Origin: Lachancea dasiensis
Taxonomy: Eukaryota; Ascomycota; Saccharomycetes; Saccharomycetales; Saccharomycetaceae
Direction of reading: 5' to 3'
DNA length: 64,000 nucleotides
Assembly (NCBI GenBank): GCA_900074725.1
Contig: LT598456.1
Span: 317,488 to 381,487, forward strand
The notes beneath the pieces were generated by a model. That model saw nothing but the letters and a program-made list of their open reading frames with translations, did not search any database and was not told where the DNA came from. This document shows positions 19,369-29,636 of this stretch, piece by piece. The translations under genes were made by a program, and so were the position numbers. Position 1 is the stretch's first letter. Every line of letters starts with the position of its first letter.

Positions 19369-19712
19369 GTTCCCCAGAAGAGAGGCCAAGACGATCCAAG
19401 GTGGAGATGAGAGGTTGGAAGACAAAATTCTCGACTCAACAGTAATCCCTAATGACTGACACAGCTGGCCTACAATTGCTCTAACTCGCTTTACTGAGTA
19501 AACTCTTCAAACTTTTTGTTACAGTTTATTTACAAGGTATATTATGTTTCAAGGCGAGTAAAACGTGAAAAGCGTAACATCGAATCATAGAATCTTCATT
19601 TCCGATCGAAGATTTCATGTTTCGACCTAAAAGCAGTCCGTTGGGCCTCAACTCATTTTTTAGCAGACCTACTTCATGAGTCTCCGATAGCCGAAAAGAC
19701 GTGGGTCAATTG
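19369..19712. other. Intergenic region between PHO92 and BCS1
   Basis: About 340 bp. In S. cerevisiae this interval carries the small gene WIP1 on the opposite strand. Here no frame of comparable size is present on the plus strand, so that gene is either absent, moved or unrecognised. Confidence 0.5.
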
Positions 19713-21065
19713 CTAGAATACATGATTTGGAGATTTTAACGTTTCAACCATGTCAAGTGCTGCTTGGGGATCATCTTTATTGAATACAAAGAGTCCCTGT
19801 AGCTGAGCAGTGCTGATCTGGACGTTGAGAGCAGTGGCCCTTTGGACAAAGAGGTCGCAGTACTTGTCGCCATCTGGGTAAAACTTCATGAACATTTCCC
19901 CAACTTGGAAAGGCGACGCATTGCCAATATATGCTTTGTAGTCAACCCTGCCCGGTCTCATCAGGGCAGGGTCAAGAACTTCTGGGTGGTTAGTAGTCAT
20001 GAAAGTGATGGTCTCTTCTGAAGAGGCAACTCCGTCAAGGGCATTCAAAAGACCACTGAACGTGACGCCGGATTGGAAACCCTTTTCTGCTGATTGTGAC
20101 CGCTTATTAAATGCGGCATCGACATCCTCCAGTAGCAATATGCTTCTTTCCGGAATATTGTTCATCAGGTGGTTCAAACGATCGTCCGTCAAGTTGGCCT
20201 CAGAGAGATTCATAATGCAAATGTTGTAGTCCAGTTCCCCAGCCAAAGCCTGGATGAAACTGGTCTTCCCGCTTCCTGGTGGCCCATAAAGCAGATATCC
20301 TCTTCTGTATGGAATACCGCGGTCAAAATACCATTTGCCATTTTGCAGGAACTCTTTGACATCATTCAAAATATGATTTTTGATGCCCTTGTCGAGAATT
20401 ACAGAAGGCAATAGTCTCTTGGCCTTTGGTTGTCCAAATGGTCTCCATTCTGGACCCCAAGATGTGAAGATTACCGTCTTGCCGTCCTTAGCCTTAACGG
20501 CTAGGTTTTTCGCGTCACTCAGCAAATCGCGGAATAGTAGCCTGTCTTTGTACAAAGTAGTTAGCGTGACGGTTTCGAAAGGTGCTCCATTCGTCATGTC
20601 GATCATTTTACCTGACCTCTCGCGCTTTATTAGCATGAAGGCACCTTTATACCGGATCAGATGATTACCAGGACCCGGCACCAGTGAGAACTTGGTCGAG
20701 ACTGCCCCATTATCGTGCTGAATAAAATTGGTTTCTACAGACAAATGCCTTGAAGATCTATGCGGGTGCTTTGCCATCCACTCGAGAAACCATAGATAGG
20801 ATTTGTCCTTAGATGGAATTTCCATATCCACCAATAACTGTCGGTACAACAAACCGCTCAGCCGTATTACTCCTGATCTTGCTAAAGCCAAACCAGAGCC
20901 TAAAATCATCAGTCCTCCGCCTGCTGCAAAATATGGGTTCCCTTGAACTACCTGATTGAAGAGACCTGTGGCCATTCCTGACATTGAACCATCAGAGTCT
21001 TTTTTCAATTTCTCTAGATCAAAAGATGGCGGCCCATTGGAACCAGCTCCATTGGGACTTTCCAT
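19713..21065 (-). CDS. BCS1: Bcs1, mitochondrial AAA ATPase translocating the Rieske protein
   Basis: A 450-residue AAA protein of the inner mitochondrial membrane that moves the folded Rieske Fe-S protein Rip1 across the membrane during complex III assembly. A single transmembrane segment (about residues 48-66, [14 protein letters not shown]) precedes the Bcs1-specific domain. The AAA module has Walker [10 protein letters not shown] near residue 263, Walker [12 protein letters not shown], and the second-region [19 protein letters not shown] with the arginine finger. No cleavable presequence is expected, because the import signal lies after the membrane segment. It is divergent from ARH1 with a 200-bp shared promoter, as YDR375C-YDR376W. 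Confidence 0.97.
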   Translation of the reverse strand: MESPNGAGSNGPPSFDLEKLKKDSDGSMSGMATGLFNQVVQGNPYFAAGGGLMILGSGLALARSGVIRLSGLLYRQLLVDMEIPSKDKSYLWFLEWMAKHPHRSSRHLSVETNFIQHDNGAVSTKFSLVPGPGNHLIRYKGAFMLIKRERSGKMIDMTNGAPFETVTLTTLYKDRLLFRDLLSDAKNLAVKAKDGKTVIFTSWGPEWRPFGQPKAKRLLPSVILDKGIKNHILNDVKEFLQNGKWYFDRGIPYRRGYLLYGPPGSGKTSFIQALAGELDYNICIMNLSEANLTDDRLNHLMNNIPERSILLLEDVDAAFNKRSQSAEKGFQSGVTFSGLLNALDGVASSEETITFMTTNHPEVLDPALMRPGRVDYKAYIGNASPFQVGEMFMKFYPDGDKYCDLFVQRATALNVQISTAQLQGLFVFNKDDPQAALDMVETLKSPNHVF

Positions 21066-21265
21066 TATCCTACTTCCTGGTAGTCGTAATTCAATTCAAT
21101 CTAGAATTGAATTCCACAAGCGCTTGTTTATAGTGTTCAGTGATGAGATGAGTATAACTTATAGTTTTTTACATTATTTTTCATCTACATACAATCTCTA
21201 AGAAATAAGGTTAGCTGCTGGACTATACAAGGCAGAAGCATCAAGTTCCAATTGATCGCTAAGGC

Positions 21266-22756
21266 ATGCCATTTCTCTACTTTAGAAACACTTTTGGTCT
21301 TAGATATCTGTCAACAGCAAGAAAATCAGTGTCGGTCATTGGGTCAGGTCCCTCTGGCTTTTATACCGTCTGTAGACTGCTTTCCAAGTCTACAGTTCCT
21401 CTGGATGTTACGCTGTGGGAGAAGCTGATCGTGCCATTTGGCCTGAGTCGTTATGGCGTGGCTCCAGATCATCCGGAGGTGAAAAACTGTGAGGATACCT
21501 TCAGCCGATGCGCTGAGGAGTTTAGAATACCTAACAAGGCAGGACACCACTTCAGATTTATGGGTAACGTTAATATTGGGGAAGATCTGAAACTTCGACA
21601 GCTACTTGAAACTCAAGATGCGGTAATATTGAGCTATGGGTGCGGCGGAGATCGAAGGTTAGGTATTCCAGGTGAAAAAGATACTCATGGAGTTTTCACC
21701 AGTCGAGAAATAGTCAACTGGTATAATGGACATCCGGAGTTTTCTGGAAATAAGGATACCCTAAGCAGTTTTGACTGGAGTAGAGTTCGCAAGGTTGGCA
21801 TCATTGGTAATGGTAATGTGGCTTTGGACATTACGAGAATTCTCTTGAGCAATCGAATACCTGAAATTTGGTCGCAAACGGATATCAATTTGGAGGCTCT
21901 CAGAGCCCTCAATCAAGCTCCAATCGAACAGGTCAAGCTGATTGCACGTAGGGACTTTCAACACAGCAAGTTTACCAACAAGGAGTTTCGAGAGCTCTGG
22001 GAGTTGGAGAAGTACGGTATCAAGGGTATCATAAGACCAGAATTCTTTGATGTGACCAAATTCGACATGGCTGGTGCTGATCGAGTGTTCAAAAGGCGCG
22101 TCGAAATGGTTTCTGAGTATTTGCTACCTTTTGATCAACGAACCAAGAAAAGCTACAAAAAGAATAAACCCCCTTCGACAGGCGTTACCAAGACGTGGGA
22201 GCTCGATTTTCTCAAGACACCACTGAAAATCAACAGTGACTCGCAAGGAAGACTTCAATCTGTTACTTTGTGTGAAAACAGCCTGACTTCCGATAACCAG
22301 GTAAAGCAACATCATGACGAAACGCTGGAATACGATGTGGACGTGCTGATTACGTCGCTTGGATACGGAAGCAGTCCACTCGAGGAGTTTGTTCCGTTGA
22401 ACATTGGCTTTGGATCAAATCGGGTTACGAATACCAATGGTCATGTATTAGATACCAACGGTTCCATGGTGCCGGGGCTCTTTGCCGCGGGCTGGATACG
22501 AAAAGGAAGTAGCGGTGTTATTGCCTCTACGATGGCAGATGCATTTCAAGTGGCTGATGCAGTTATTGCGGAGCTTGAATCCGGGGCGTTACCCAAGACC
22601 AAAGCCTTGGATGTGTCTGGTTTGAAATATACGACGTGGGAGGACTGGCAAAAGATCGACAACGAAGAACGCAAGCAGGGTATTTTGGAGGGCAAGCCAC
22701 GTAGTAAGATGTTATCGGCCTCCGAAATGCTTGAGTTTCTTGATTCCACAAAGTAA
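21266..22756 (+). CDS. ARH1: Arh1, mitochondrial adrenodoxin (ferredoxin) reductase
   Basis: FAD enzyme that passes electrons from NADPH to the ferredoxin Yah1 for iron-sulfur cluster and heme A synthesis in the matrix. After a short presequence (FLYFRNTFGLRYLSTARK) comes the FAD dinucleotide motif VIGSGPSGFYT near residue 25, LWEKLIVPFGLSRYGVAPDHP, and the NADPH motif IIGNGNVALDITR near residue 180. The C-terminal FAD-contacting AAGWIRKGSSGVIA is also present. The 496 residues match the 493 of S. cerevisiae. The start is the ATG at 21266. Confidence 0.97.
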   Translation: MPFLYFRNTFGLRYLSTARKSVSVIGSGPSGFYTVCRLLSKSTVPLDVTLWEKLIVPFGLSRYGVAPDHPEVKNCEDTFSRCAEEFRIPNKAGHHFRFMGNVNIGEDLKLRQLLETQDAVILSYGCGGDRRLGIPGEKDTHGVFTSREIVNWYNGHPEFSGNKDTLSSFDWSRVRKVGIIGNGNVALDITRILLSNRIPEIWSQTDINLEALRALNQAPIEQVKLIARRDFQHSKFTNKEFRELWELEKYGIKGIIRPEFFDVTKFDMAGADRVFKRRVEMVSEYLLPFDQRTKKSYKKNKPPSTGVTKTWELDFLKTPLKINSDSQGRLQSVTLCENSLTSDNQVKQHHDETLEYDVDVLITSLGYGSSPLEEFVPLNIGFGSNRVTNTNGHVLDTNGSMVPGLFAAGWIRKGSSGVIASTMADAFQVADAVIAELESGALPKTKALDVSGLKYTTWEDWQKIDNEERKQGILEGKPRSKMLSASEMLEFLDSTK

Positions 22757-23249
22757 AATCAAGAAGGTTGCAAATTTTAAGCGCAATTCCAACGACAGAT
22801 GGACCTTGTCGATTAGGCCCGTCTAGTGGTTATGCGCGTGGGGTAAATAAGGGCACGCAGTGGCTGAACATTTTGTTACCTACTTAAAAGCGTCAATTTT
22901 GATGACATTGTCGTGGTTAAGTCACTGATGTACCATGTTCGGATAGTCAAGGGCCTTATTCGTAACTAACTCTACGTGCTCTTCTCGCTGGCCACCTGGA
23001 AATGCGTGATGTCGCACTCAAACTACGACGCTAAATTTATTATTTTTACACCAACATTTTCCGCTTTTTATCCCTCAGAATTCCTACTCACCTCATCTTA
23101 ATCATTCCCGACACTTCAAAACACTGAAACTCCGAGATAAATACCTTCTTCTAGTATTGCATCCAAGTGACACTAAATATAATGTTGACGAACTACGAAA
23201 TAGAATAAATGACATCAAACTCAAATCATCACCTTCAATAGTCAAACCA

Positions 23250-23272
23250 AGATTAACACCCAGATTAACACC
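23250..23272. repeat. Tandem 12-bp duplication
   Basis: AGATTAACACC is repeated head to tail with a 12-bp period in the upstream region of ATP17. It is a short slippage-type repeat with no inferred role. Confidence 0.85.
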
Positions 23273-23349
23273 AAGACTTCAAAATGCAGAACTCTTATAA
23301 ACAACTATGTCTTCCAACGTTTGCCCATCACCAAGCTCAGCAGTACAGA

Positions 23350-23357
23350 ACCAATCA
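23350..23357 (-). promoter_or_regulatory. Candidate Hap2/3/4/5 CCAAT box for ATP17
   Basis: ACCAATCA is the reverse complement of the HAP-complex consensus TNATTGGT, 146 bp before the ATP17 start codon. HAP activation of respiratory genes is well known in yeasts, and ATP17 encodes an ATP synthase subunit. Assignment is by motif and position only. Confidence 0.4.
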
Positions 23358-23502
23358 AAATTCTTTGGTCGTGTGTATCATCAACTACGAAGCAAAAAGT
23401 TTTCGAAATTAACGAACCTGTTATTATGATCATATTTGTAAAGGAGAGTGAACCTGAACTACAAACTAAAACTCCCGTCGCCGAGTAAAGAACAATATAG
23501 CC

Positions 23503-23946
23503 ATGCTTGCTAAACGCGCCCTCTCCACCTTGATCCCACCAAAGATTGTTTCTGCTAAGGTATGTTTCTCTGTCCAAGTTTGTGATGTTTGGAGTTGTCT
23601 GTCTTGTGCTAGGCCAATTCTGTTTAAGTGACCTTGCAAGGCCATCAGTTTCCATTCCTTCCAAAACTCTCAGGTTTGTTACTAACCACTTCAACAGAAC
23701 CTGGGTTCTGCCCCTAACGCTCAACGTATCTCCCAGGTCGTGCAATTCTACAAATCTTTGCCTCAAGGTGCTGCCCCTGCTTACAAGCCCTCTGGTCCAA
23801 TCGGCAAGTACAAGGCCAAGTACTTCGATGGAGAAAATGCTAGTGGCAAACCTCTTCTACACCTTGCTCTTTTCGTGCTAGGTATGGGTTACTCCATGGA
23901 GTACTACTTCCATTTGAGACACCACAAAGACGGTGCCGAGCATTAA
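23503..23946 (+). CDS. ATP17: ATP synthase subunit f, spliced
   Basis: Subunit f of the mitochondrial F1Fo ATP synthase membrane sector. Exon 1 is 23503-23559 (19 codons, MLAKRALSTLIPPKIVSAK). The intron is 23560-23697 (138 nt; donor GTATGT, branch TACTAAC at 23680-23686, acceptor CAG). Exon 2 is 23698-23946. The product has 101 residues, the same as S. cerevisiae Atp17, with YKAKYFDGENASGKPL and the C-terminal single membrane span ending YSMEYYFHLRHHK. The N terminus is the mitochondrial presequence. I do not recall an intron in the S. cerevisiae gene, so this may be a retained ancestral intron. Confidence 0.96.
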
Positions 23947-24195
23947 AACTGAATTATTGCGGCGCTGCCATGATACGCACCTATATAAACGAGGCCTATT
24001 GATCGTGCCACGCCCTCATGAATATTCTATAGTTAATTGAAAAACGTCTATGATACAACTAAAAGAAGTAAGTGACACTGCGGAAACACATTGAGTCTTG
24101 CTTAAGATCCTCAAAATCGAAATCCTATTCCATTGTTTTTTAACTACACACGCCTTGCAAAGTTTCATATATACACATCTACTATGCACATTATA

Positions 24196-24447
24196 TCAAG
24201 CTTCGCTGATATACAGAACTTGAGTTCCTCTGACAAACACGTCGCCATCATATCTATGCAGGAGTCCGTTTTCGTCGGTTTCATAGTGCTCTGTGGCTTG
24301 GTTGAGGGCAATGTTCATAAATCCGTCGATCGATTCTAGTACACCTTGATACAGCATGCCATTATGCAGTTTCACCACCACAGACTGGCCAATAATGTTT
24401 GACAGAAACGCAGCAGAGGCCGTAGGCCTTGATTCAGTACTGGACAT
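24196..24447 (-). CDS. LSM6: Lsm6, Sm-like RNA-binding ring subunit
   Basis: An 83-residue Sm-like protein shared by the Lsm1-7 decay ring in the cytoplasm and the Lsm2-8 U6 snRNA ring in the nucleus. The Sm1 motif is visible as VVVKLHNGMLYQGVLESIDGFMNIAL and the Sm2 motif as DVFVRGTQVLYI. The N-terminal extension is short. It follows ATP17 convergently, as YDR377W-YDR378C. Confidence 0.97.
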   Translation of the reverse strand: MSSTESRPTASAAFLSNIIGQSVVVKLHNGMLYQGVLESIDGFMNIALNQATEHYETDENGLLHRYDGDVFVRGTQVLYISEA

Positions 24448-25823
24448 TATCGTTTAGAGGGTTTATAGAGCACAGTGTTAACGCAGTAGAGCTGATATGC
24501 GATGACCCGGGACGATGCTACCTGCGCAAGCTATCTTTCTACCTTGATCATATTTTCACTATAGGTACATTAAAATTGACCTCGAAAAGTGGTCACATGA
24601 TCCGCGCTCATAGAAACGAATTGGCATTGTAACATCCAGGATCTTTAACCCGATGGTGTATTGTGTCGCTCTTGTTCGCGGTCAATGTGTCAAATGTTGT
24701 GACTAATCGGGGCTTGAAATTGTCGACATATATTTGAATTTTCGTTCTGAAGCGGTTAACAGCTCTGTCAATAACCTTCGGCATTTATGTGTGAACTAAC
24801 CGCCATGGCTAAAGATTTTTGGAAACTCCGATATTATGTTCAGTGATAAAACATCTCTCTAGCAGATATTCTGGTAAGGAGAGCTAATTTTGGTGCCGTA
24901 GGCTAGAGAAAGCAGGTTTTGCAACAGTAAATTGTTTTGTGGGTCCAAACAGGCAATTTTGACAACTGAAATGAAAGCTGAAATGACATCTCGATTGACC
25001 AGCCTGGACTGCTGTATCTCCTGATAGCCTTTATACAGGGACAATTGAACCATTTTGTCTCATATTGTCAAAATTCATTGCCGCTGCCATTGAATTAGGA
25101 AGTATTGAAGGCAACGGGTCTAATAGCACAAGGAGACCGAGGCCGGTTGATTTATGTGAACGAAAAGATATAATTAAGTTAGGGCCTCCATTTTTTTTTG
25201 ATGGCTGGGCCACGCTGCCTTTTTTGTCCGCTTTTAGAGCTCACCGAATGATACAGAGTTATCATTCCATAAATTTACGTTACCATCCCTCCCGTTTTAT
25301 TCTGGTCTGCCAAGCACATCAGTTTATGTTGTGAGCTATGCAGATTCAAGTAAGCTGTCCAGAAAAGTGAGCTGTCCCATTTTCAGCTTATAAGGACCAG
25401 ATACAAGACCGGAAAATGGACTCCGCCAGCAAACATTGGCAGGTGCGAGGACATGCACGGTTAAAGGCCAGAGTCTGATTAAACTCGATTATAGTGTGCT
25501 TCTGCTCGATATGAATGGGTTTTCCATTGTGCGGTTGCCATGTTTCGTGTTTGGCATTTTGTTTGGCTTTTCATCTTCGTAGCCTGGGATGTCTAGTTCT
25601 CAATTCTTGTTCATAAAACTCGAACAGGCTCCAGATCTGGTGAAGCAGGGGCCCCAAAAAAAGGAGCATTTGACCGTGCAAGGGCGCTCGATCTTTGAAA
25701 TTGTGAGCGTCGGACTTTTTCGAACAGTGTTGGCTAGTTGCGTGTGGTCCACCAACTGTACTTAAACCAGCTACAAAAGAGCCATTTTTTGATATTCCAT
25801 CACTCTTTGCGCAAGCTGCTCGT
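24448..25823. other. Long region between LSM6 and the LIM-RhoGAP gene
   Basis: About 1.4 kb. Apart from one 64-codon candidate frame at 24859-25053, I see no gene. A ten-base thymidine run lies near 25191-25200. The last several hundred bases should hold the promoter of the RhoGAP gene. IAH1, which neighbours RGA1 on chromosome XV of S. cerevisiae, is not found here. Confidence 0.5.
24859..25053 (-). CDS. Hypothetical 64-residue protein
   Basis: A 64-codon frame from ATG 25053 with an adenine at -3 and an in-frame stop close upstream. The predicted product has amphipathic helices (VISAFISVVKIACL, NNLLLQNLLSLAYG) and no membrane span or recognised domain. Codon choice looks yeast-like, but the length is close to what chance frames reach. 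No function is proposed, and it may be spurious. Confidence 0.25.
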   Translation of the reverse strand: MVQLSLYKGYQEIQQSRLVNRDVISAFISVVKIACLDPQNNLLLQNLLSLAYGTKISSPYQNIC

Positions 25824-28691
25824 ATGGGAAACCCAACTGTAGAAACTCCGACTTGTGTTCGATGCAAGGACCATCTGGTTATGGGGCATGCCTATGAACT
25901 AGGGGGGGACAGGTGGCATACACACTGCTTTTCATGCTACAAATGTGATAAACCATTGAGTTGTGATTCGAATTTTCTGGTCTTAGGCACTGGGGCCTTG
26001 ATCTGCTACGCATGTTCGGACTCTTGCAAAAACTGTGGGAAGAAAATTGATGATCTGGCCATTATTTTAGCTTCCTCTAATGAAGCTTATTGCCAGGACT
26101 GTTTTAAGTGTTGCAAATGTGGATGTAAGATTGAAGACCTACGTTACGCAAAAACCAAGCGTGGGTTATTTTGCATAGGGTGTCATGAAAGACTCTTAGA
26201 GAAACGAAAAAACTATGAGGAACGCAAACGTCGACTAAAAAAACAACTACCATTAATACCCCCGAATGGCAGTAACTCCGATGTTGATACCGCATCTGCT
26301 GTAATTGAATCAACCCCAGATCTTACCATTCCGGAGCGCTCCATGAACAGGCCCATGTCACCCGGAAAAGAAACCCATCTGGTCTCTTATAAAGATCAAA
26401 GTTCGTTACACTCCAGTCCACGCAATCATGGACACCACGTATCCAGTGCTTCTTCACTTGCTGGTCCTATAGATTTTTCCGAGACTAATTCGGCTAGTGG
26501 CGAACCACCCACAACTTCCGAGAAGCATGATCAAACTGATCTCACTGCCAACAATAGCAACATCCACAGTAATTCCGAAAGTGTGGTTGCGCAATTTCTG
26601 ATTGACGGTGATTATATGAGTACCGCGGACGAGGAGTCCGTTAGAGGACCGCCAGTAAGTGAAGTTGCGCCTGAGGATCAAGACAAAGTTGCCTCCAACC
26701 ATGTCACCCCGAAAAGAACTCACAAGACCAACTTATCAATTGATGATATGCTTAAGAATACCCTGGATCTTGACAACGATGAAGTTCAGGATGCGAAAAG
26801 TCTAAATCTCCTGCCCAATCAACACAAAAAAGTCCTCTTAAACAGGACTCCCTTAAGAAATTCTCATGAAGAGCGTATTAATAAGTCGCCTACCGCTTAT
26901 AGACAAGGACTTATATTCACTGATGAAGATGTAGTGGCAATTAATTCACCAGAAATGTCACAAGACCAGAACCGATCAGCAAGCCCAGGACTGGGAATAA
27001 TCACACCTTCCAAAAGCGCAGTTGTCAGTAATGAAAATGACACAATGGGAATAAGCTATGAGAGCTTACCTCCACATAATAGTGTCCCTGGCTCTGCGGG
27101 TTCTCAAATCTCGCGTTCTCCACCACCGCCTGGTCATCATAGAAGAAGTTCAAGTGGAAATGCCAAGAAGTTAGGAAGATCATTATCCATGCGGTCAAAA
27201 AGTATCATGATGAATTTAAGACCCAAGTCAAAGGATGCTAAGGGTGGTTCGTGGTCTACAGCAGAAAACGACCTAGACACTCATTCTGGGTGGGGAGTTG
27301 CAGCGAACTCCTTCGCCGATTCACCTTCAGCAAGGGAGCGACAGGCTTCAAAACATACTAGTGACAGCACACTATACCAGCCTACTCGTCAAGACGGTGC
27401 TCACCACAATCGGTCCAGCAGTGGTACCACGGGTGTTTCCATATTTCGGACTCCCCCATTGACCTCGCAGTCTGGCTTTGTCAGGAATGGGTCTCTGAAT
27501 AGCAAACTTCTTGATCACGGAGCCCTCCAAATCGATGAGCATGATGAGGAAAACGATAAAACTCCAACAAACGACCAATTTTTCAGGAAAGATGTTCAAG
27601 AAGCTGAGCTCACACTTCGTCGCTTGAAGCTTGAAGTTAGCCAATTACGAGCAACAAAAGCCCAGCTGTTGAGCGATGTCGATTCTTTGAGATCATCGAA
27701 GGACTCGTTACTGGACGAGATTGAGCTCTCAAAAGCTCACAAGAAGCACAGTGCAACACAATCCACGGAATCCTTGGAACATGACAATTTTGAAGATTCG
27801 GTAGAAAGGCAAGCGGCGACAGCTAGCGTTGCAACTACGGAAAAACCAAAGTTCTGGAAACTTTTTAGTGCAAGTAAGCATGCACCGGGTCACGCAGGTG
27901 GCCATGGTAAGTTTGATATATCGCCTCCAGTCTTACAAAATCCTAATGAGTTCGAAGACGTCAAACTCTTACCGGTTCAAAAAGATAGCAAAGGTTTGTC
28001 ATCCTCACCTCCTGCTGCCAACGATGGAAATAGCCTGTACGGATCAACGCTGATAGCCCGATGTAGCTACGAGGGCAGAGACGTACCTGTGATCATTGAC
28101 ACATGCATTAAGCACATAGAGTCTAGGAAAGAATTTTTACAAAGTGATGGTCTTTACCGAAAATCTGGAAGTAATGTACTGATTGAACAGATTGAGGCTG
28201 CATTTGGTCAGTGGAAGCCCGAGGAGCCGATCTCAGACAAATTGCGCCTCCAATTGAATCAGGATATTCACGCGGTGACCGGGGTACTGAAAAGATATTT
28301 AAGGAAACTTCCTGATCCTGTGTTCTGTTTTCAGGTATACGAGCCTCTCATGGCGTTCGTTCGTGAAAGGGATCTGGTGAACGCGTTGCCACTGAAGGGC
28401 AACTATGTGGGTGCAAATAAAACGGTATTTCAAAACGCGGTGGACCAATTAAGTTCCCTCCTCCGTCAACTGCCCAGACAACATTACACTCTTCTCCTGG
28501 TCTTGGTCCGGCACATCGAAGAGGTTTCTCGGCATAGCGATCACAACCTCATGAATCTGCACAATTTGTCTCTAGTGTTTACTCCCGGCCTCATACGCGA
28601 CTACTCGGGGGAGAAGGACATTACAGACATGCGAGAGCGGAACTATCTGGTCGCATTTGTACTCGCGAACCACCGTCATTTGTTGAACTAG
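25824..28691 (+). CDS. RGA2: LIM-domain Rho GTPase-activating protein (RGA1/RGA2 ancestor)
   Basis: A 955-residue Cdc42 GTPase-activating protein controlling polarity and septin organisation. Two LIM zinc fingers occupy about residues 12-65 and 70-125, with regular Cys/His spacing (CVRCKDHL, HTHCFSCYKC, CKNCGKKI, CQDCFKCCKC). A long serine-rich disordered middle follows, then a coiled coil at about 585-640. The C-terminal RhoGAP domain (about 745-955) carries the arginine finger in GLYRKSGS near residue 778. It lies after LSM6 as YDR379W, and RGA1 (YOR127W) sits in the matching chromosome XV series, so this single gene equals the pre-duplication parent of both. Confidence 0.95.
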   Translation: MGNPTVETPTCVRCKDHLVMGHAYELGGDRWHTHCFSCYKCDKPLSCDSNFLVLGTGALICYACSDSCKNCGKKIDDLAIILASSNEAYCQDCFKCCKCGCKIEDLRYAKTKRGLFCIGCHERLLEKRKNYEERKRRLKKQLPLIPPNGSNSDVDTASAVIESTPDLTIPERSMNRPMSPGKETHLVSYKDQSSLHSSPRNHGHHVSSASSLAGPIDFSETNSASGEPPTTSEKHDQTDLTANNSNIHSNSESVVAQFLIDGDYMSTADEESVRGPPVSEVAPEDQDKVASNHVTPKRTHKTNLSIDDMLKNTLDLDNDEVQDAKSLNLLPNQHKKVLLNRTPLRNSHEERINKSPTAYRQGLIFTDEDVVAINSPEMSQDQNRSASPGLGIITPSKSAVVSNENDTMGISYESLPPHNSVPGSAGSQISRSPPPPGHHRRSSSGNAKKLGRSLSMRSKSIMMNLRPKSKDAKGGSWSTAENDLDTHSGWGVAANSFADSPSARERQASKHTSDSTLYQPTRQDGAHHNRSSSGTTGVSIFRTPPLTSQSGFVRNGSLNSKLLDHGALQIDEHDEENDKTPTNDQFFRKDVQEAELTLRRLKLEVSQLRATKAQLLSDVDSLRSSKDSLLDEIELSKAHKKHSATQSTESLEHDNFEDSVERQAATASVATTEKPKFWKLFSASKHAPGHAGGHGKFDISPPVLQNPNEFEDVKLLPVQKDSKGLSSSPPAANDGNSLYGSTLIARCSYEGRDVPVIIDTCIKHIESRKEFLQSDGLYRKSGSNVLIEQIEAAFGQWKPEEPISDKLRLQLNQDIHAVTGVLKRYLRKLPDPVFCFQVYEPLMAFVRERDLVNALPLKGNYVGANKTVFQNAVDQLSSLLRQLPRQHYTLLLVLVRHIEEVSRHSDHNLMNLHNLSLVFTPGLIRDYSGEKDITDMRERNYLVAFVLANHRHLLN

Positions 28692-28861
28692 ACAAGGATA
28701 TTAAAAAAGTGCACATATGCAGCAAAATGTGTAGTCATATTTTCAGGGTCCTCTTCGAGAGGTGGGCATTAGTTAGTTTTTCAAATACATACAATTTTGG
28801 GATACGCTTGATATCCTGGTAGCTGTGACGGGCGCGAAATTGCGTGGCCCGATGCTTCTGG

Positions 28862-29101
28862 CTAGTGGATATCTCTGACTTCGGGAGCAGAGTAGGTTTC
28901 CAGTCGGCGATATCCTACGCGCAGCAAATGCTCAATCGTGCTAAAATCCTTGCGGGCCAAATCTCGGTGCTTGTGGAATTCACCTCTAATGTATCTGATG
29001 AAATTATGCTGGCTTTCCTTAGGTTTTCGATGAGCAGCTCTGATACACTGTCTATACATCTGTAGGACTTCACGCTGTAGCCCACTTAGCCGTTTCACCA
29101 T
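28862..29101 (-). CDS. SDH6: Sdh6, LYR-motif succinate dehydrogenase assembly factor 1
   Basis: A 79-residue LYR-family protein that helps deliver iron-sulfur clusters to the Sdh2 subunit in the mitochondrial matrix (human SDHAF1). The LYR-type motif appears near the N terminus (LQREVLQMYRQCIRAAH), and the second hallmark is ARKDFSTIEHLLRVG. I start at ATG 29101 (MVKRLSGLQ), which gives exactly the S. cerevisiae length and sequence start; the frame stays open 27 codons further upstream, probably without meaning. Position after RGA2 matches YDR379C-A. Confidence 0.95.
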   Translation of the reverse strand: MVKRLSGLQREVLQMYRQCIRAAHRKPKESQHNFIRYIRGEFHKHRDLARKDFSTIEHLLRVGYRRLETYSAPEVRDIH

Positions 29102-29636
29102 CACTATAGCAGTTAAAGTATGATTTATCTCTTCGATAGGTGTGATGGGCTTTGGTTGGGATGCCTTGGCTGGCTTGATCAATATAATATAATCAATAAG
29201 GTTCTTTCAAGGTCAGAAGATGATCACCACATTTTTAATAATCAATTGAAAGATTGAGCACTTGCTAGATTAGTGGCTCAAAGTTGAGCGATAGTTAAGT
29301 CAGCTTTGAACTTCCAAACGATGTCTGGGAATGTGTATAGCATACATGGCCATAATCCACTAATTCAGATTAAACTATAAATATATAAGTGGCTAGTTGA
29401 ATATACCGCTGACAGGCCGGAATAATTAATAGAAATCAAACAGTTATCTGCTATGCCGAATAGGACCATCAAGCTTACTCTGACGTTGGTATATGAGCCA
29501 ACTCACCACTATGACAGTGTTGGCGAGCTTCATTAGGGCTGAAAAATTTGTCATAGGCGGATCAAAACCATCATCTCTATCGGATGAACAATAACCGCTC
29601 AAACAACATCGAGTGCTATAAGGGGCATACCGGGCA
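29102..29636. other. Divergent intergenic region SDH6 / ceramide glucosyltransferase
   Basis: About 535 bp with TATA-like sequence (TATAAATATATAAG near 29376-29390). It should contain the promoters of both flanking genes. No gene or RNA is seen. Confidence 0.45.

Larger units (their letters stand above)
22757..23502. other. Intergenic region upstream of ATP17
   Basis: A 0.75-kb region with no gene. It carries an exact 12-bp tandem duplication and a CCAAT-type site close to ATP17, both listed separately. Confidence 0.5.
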
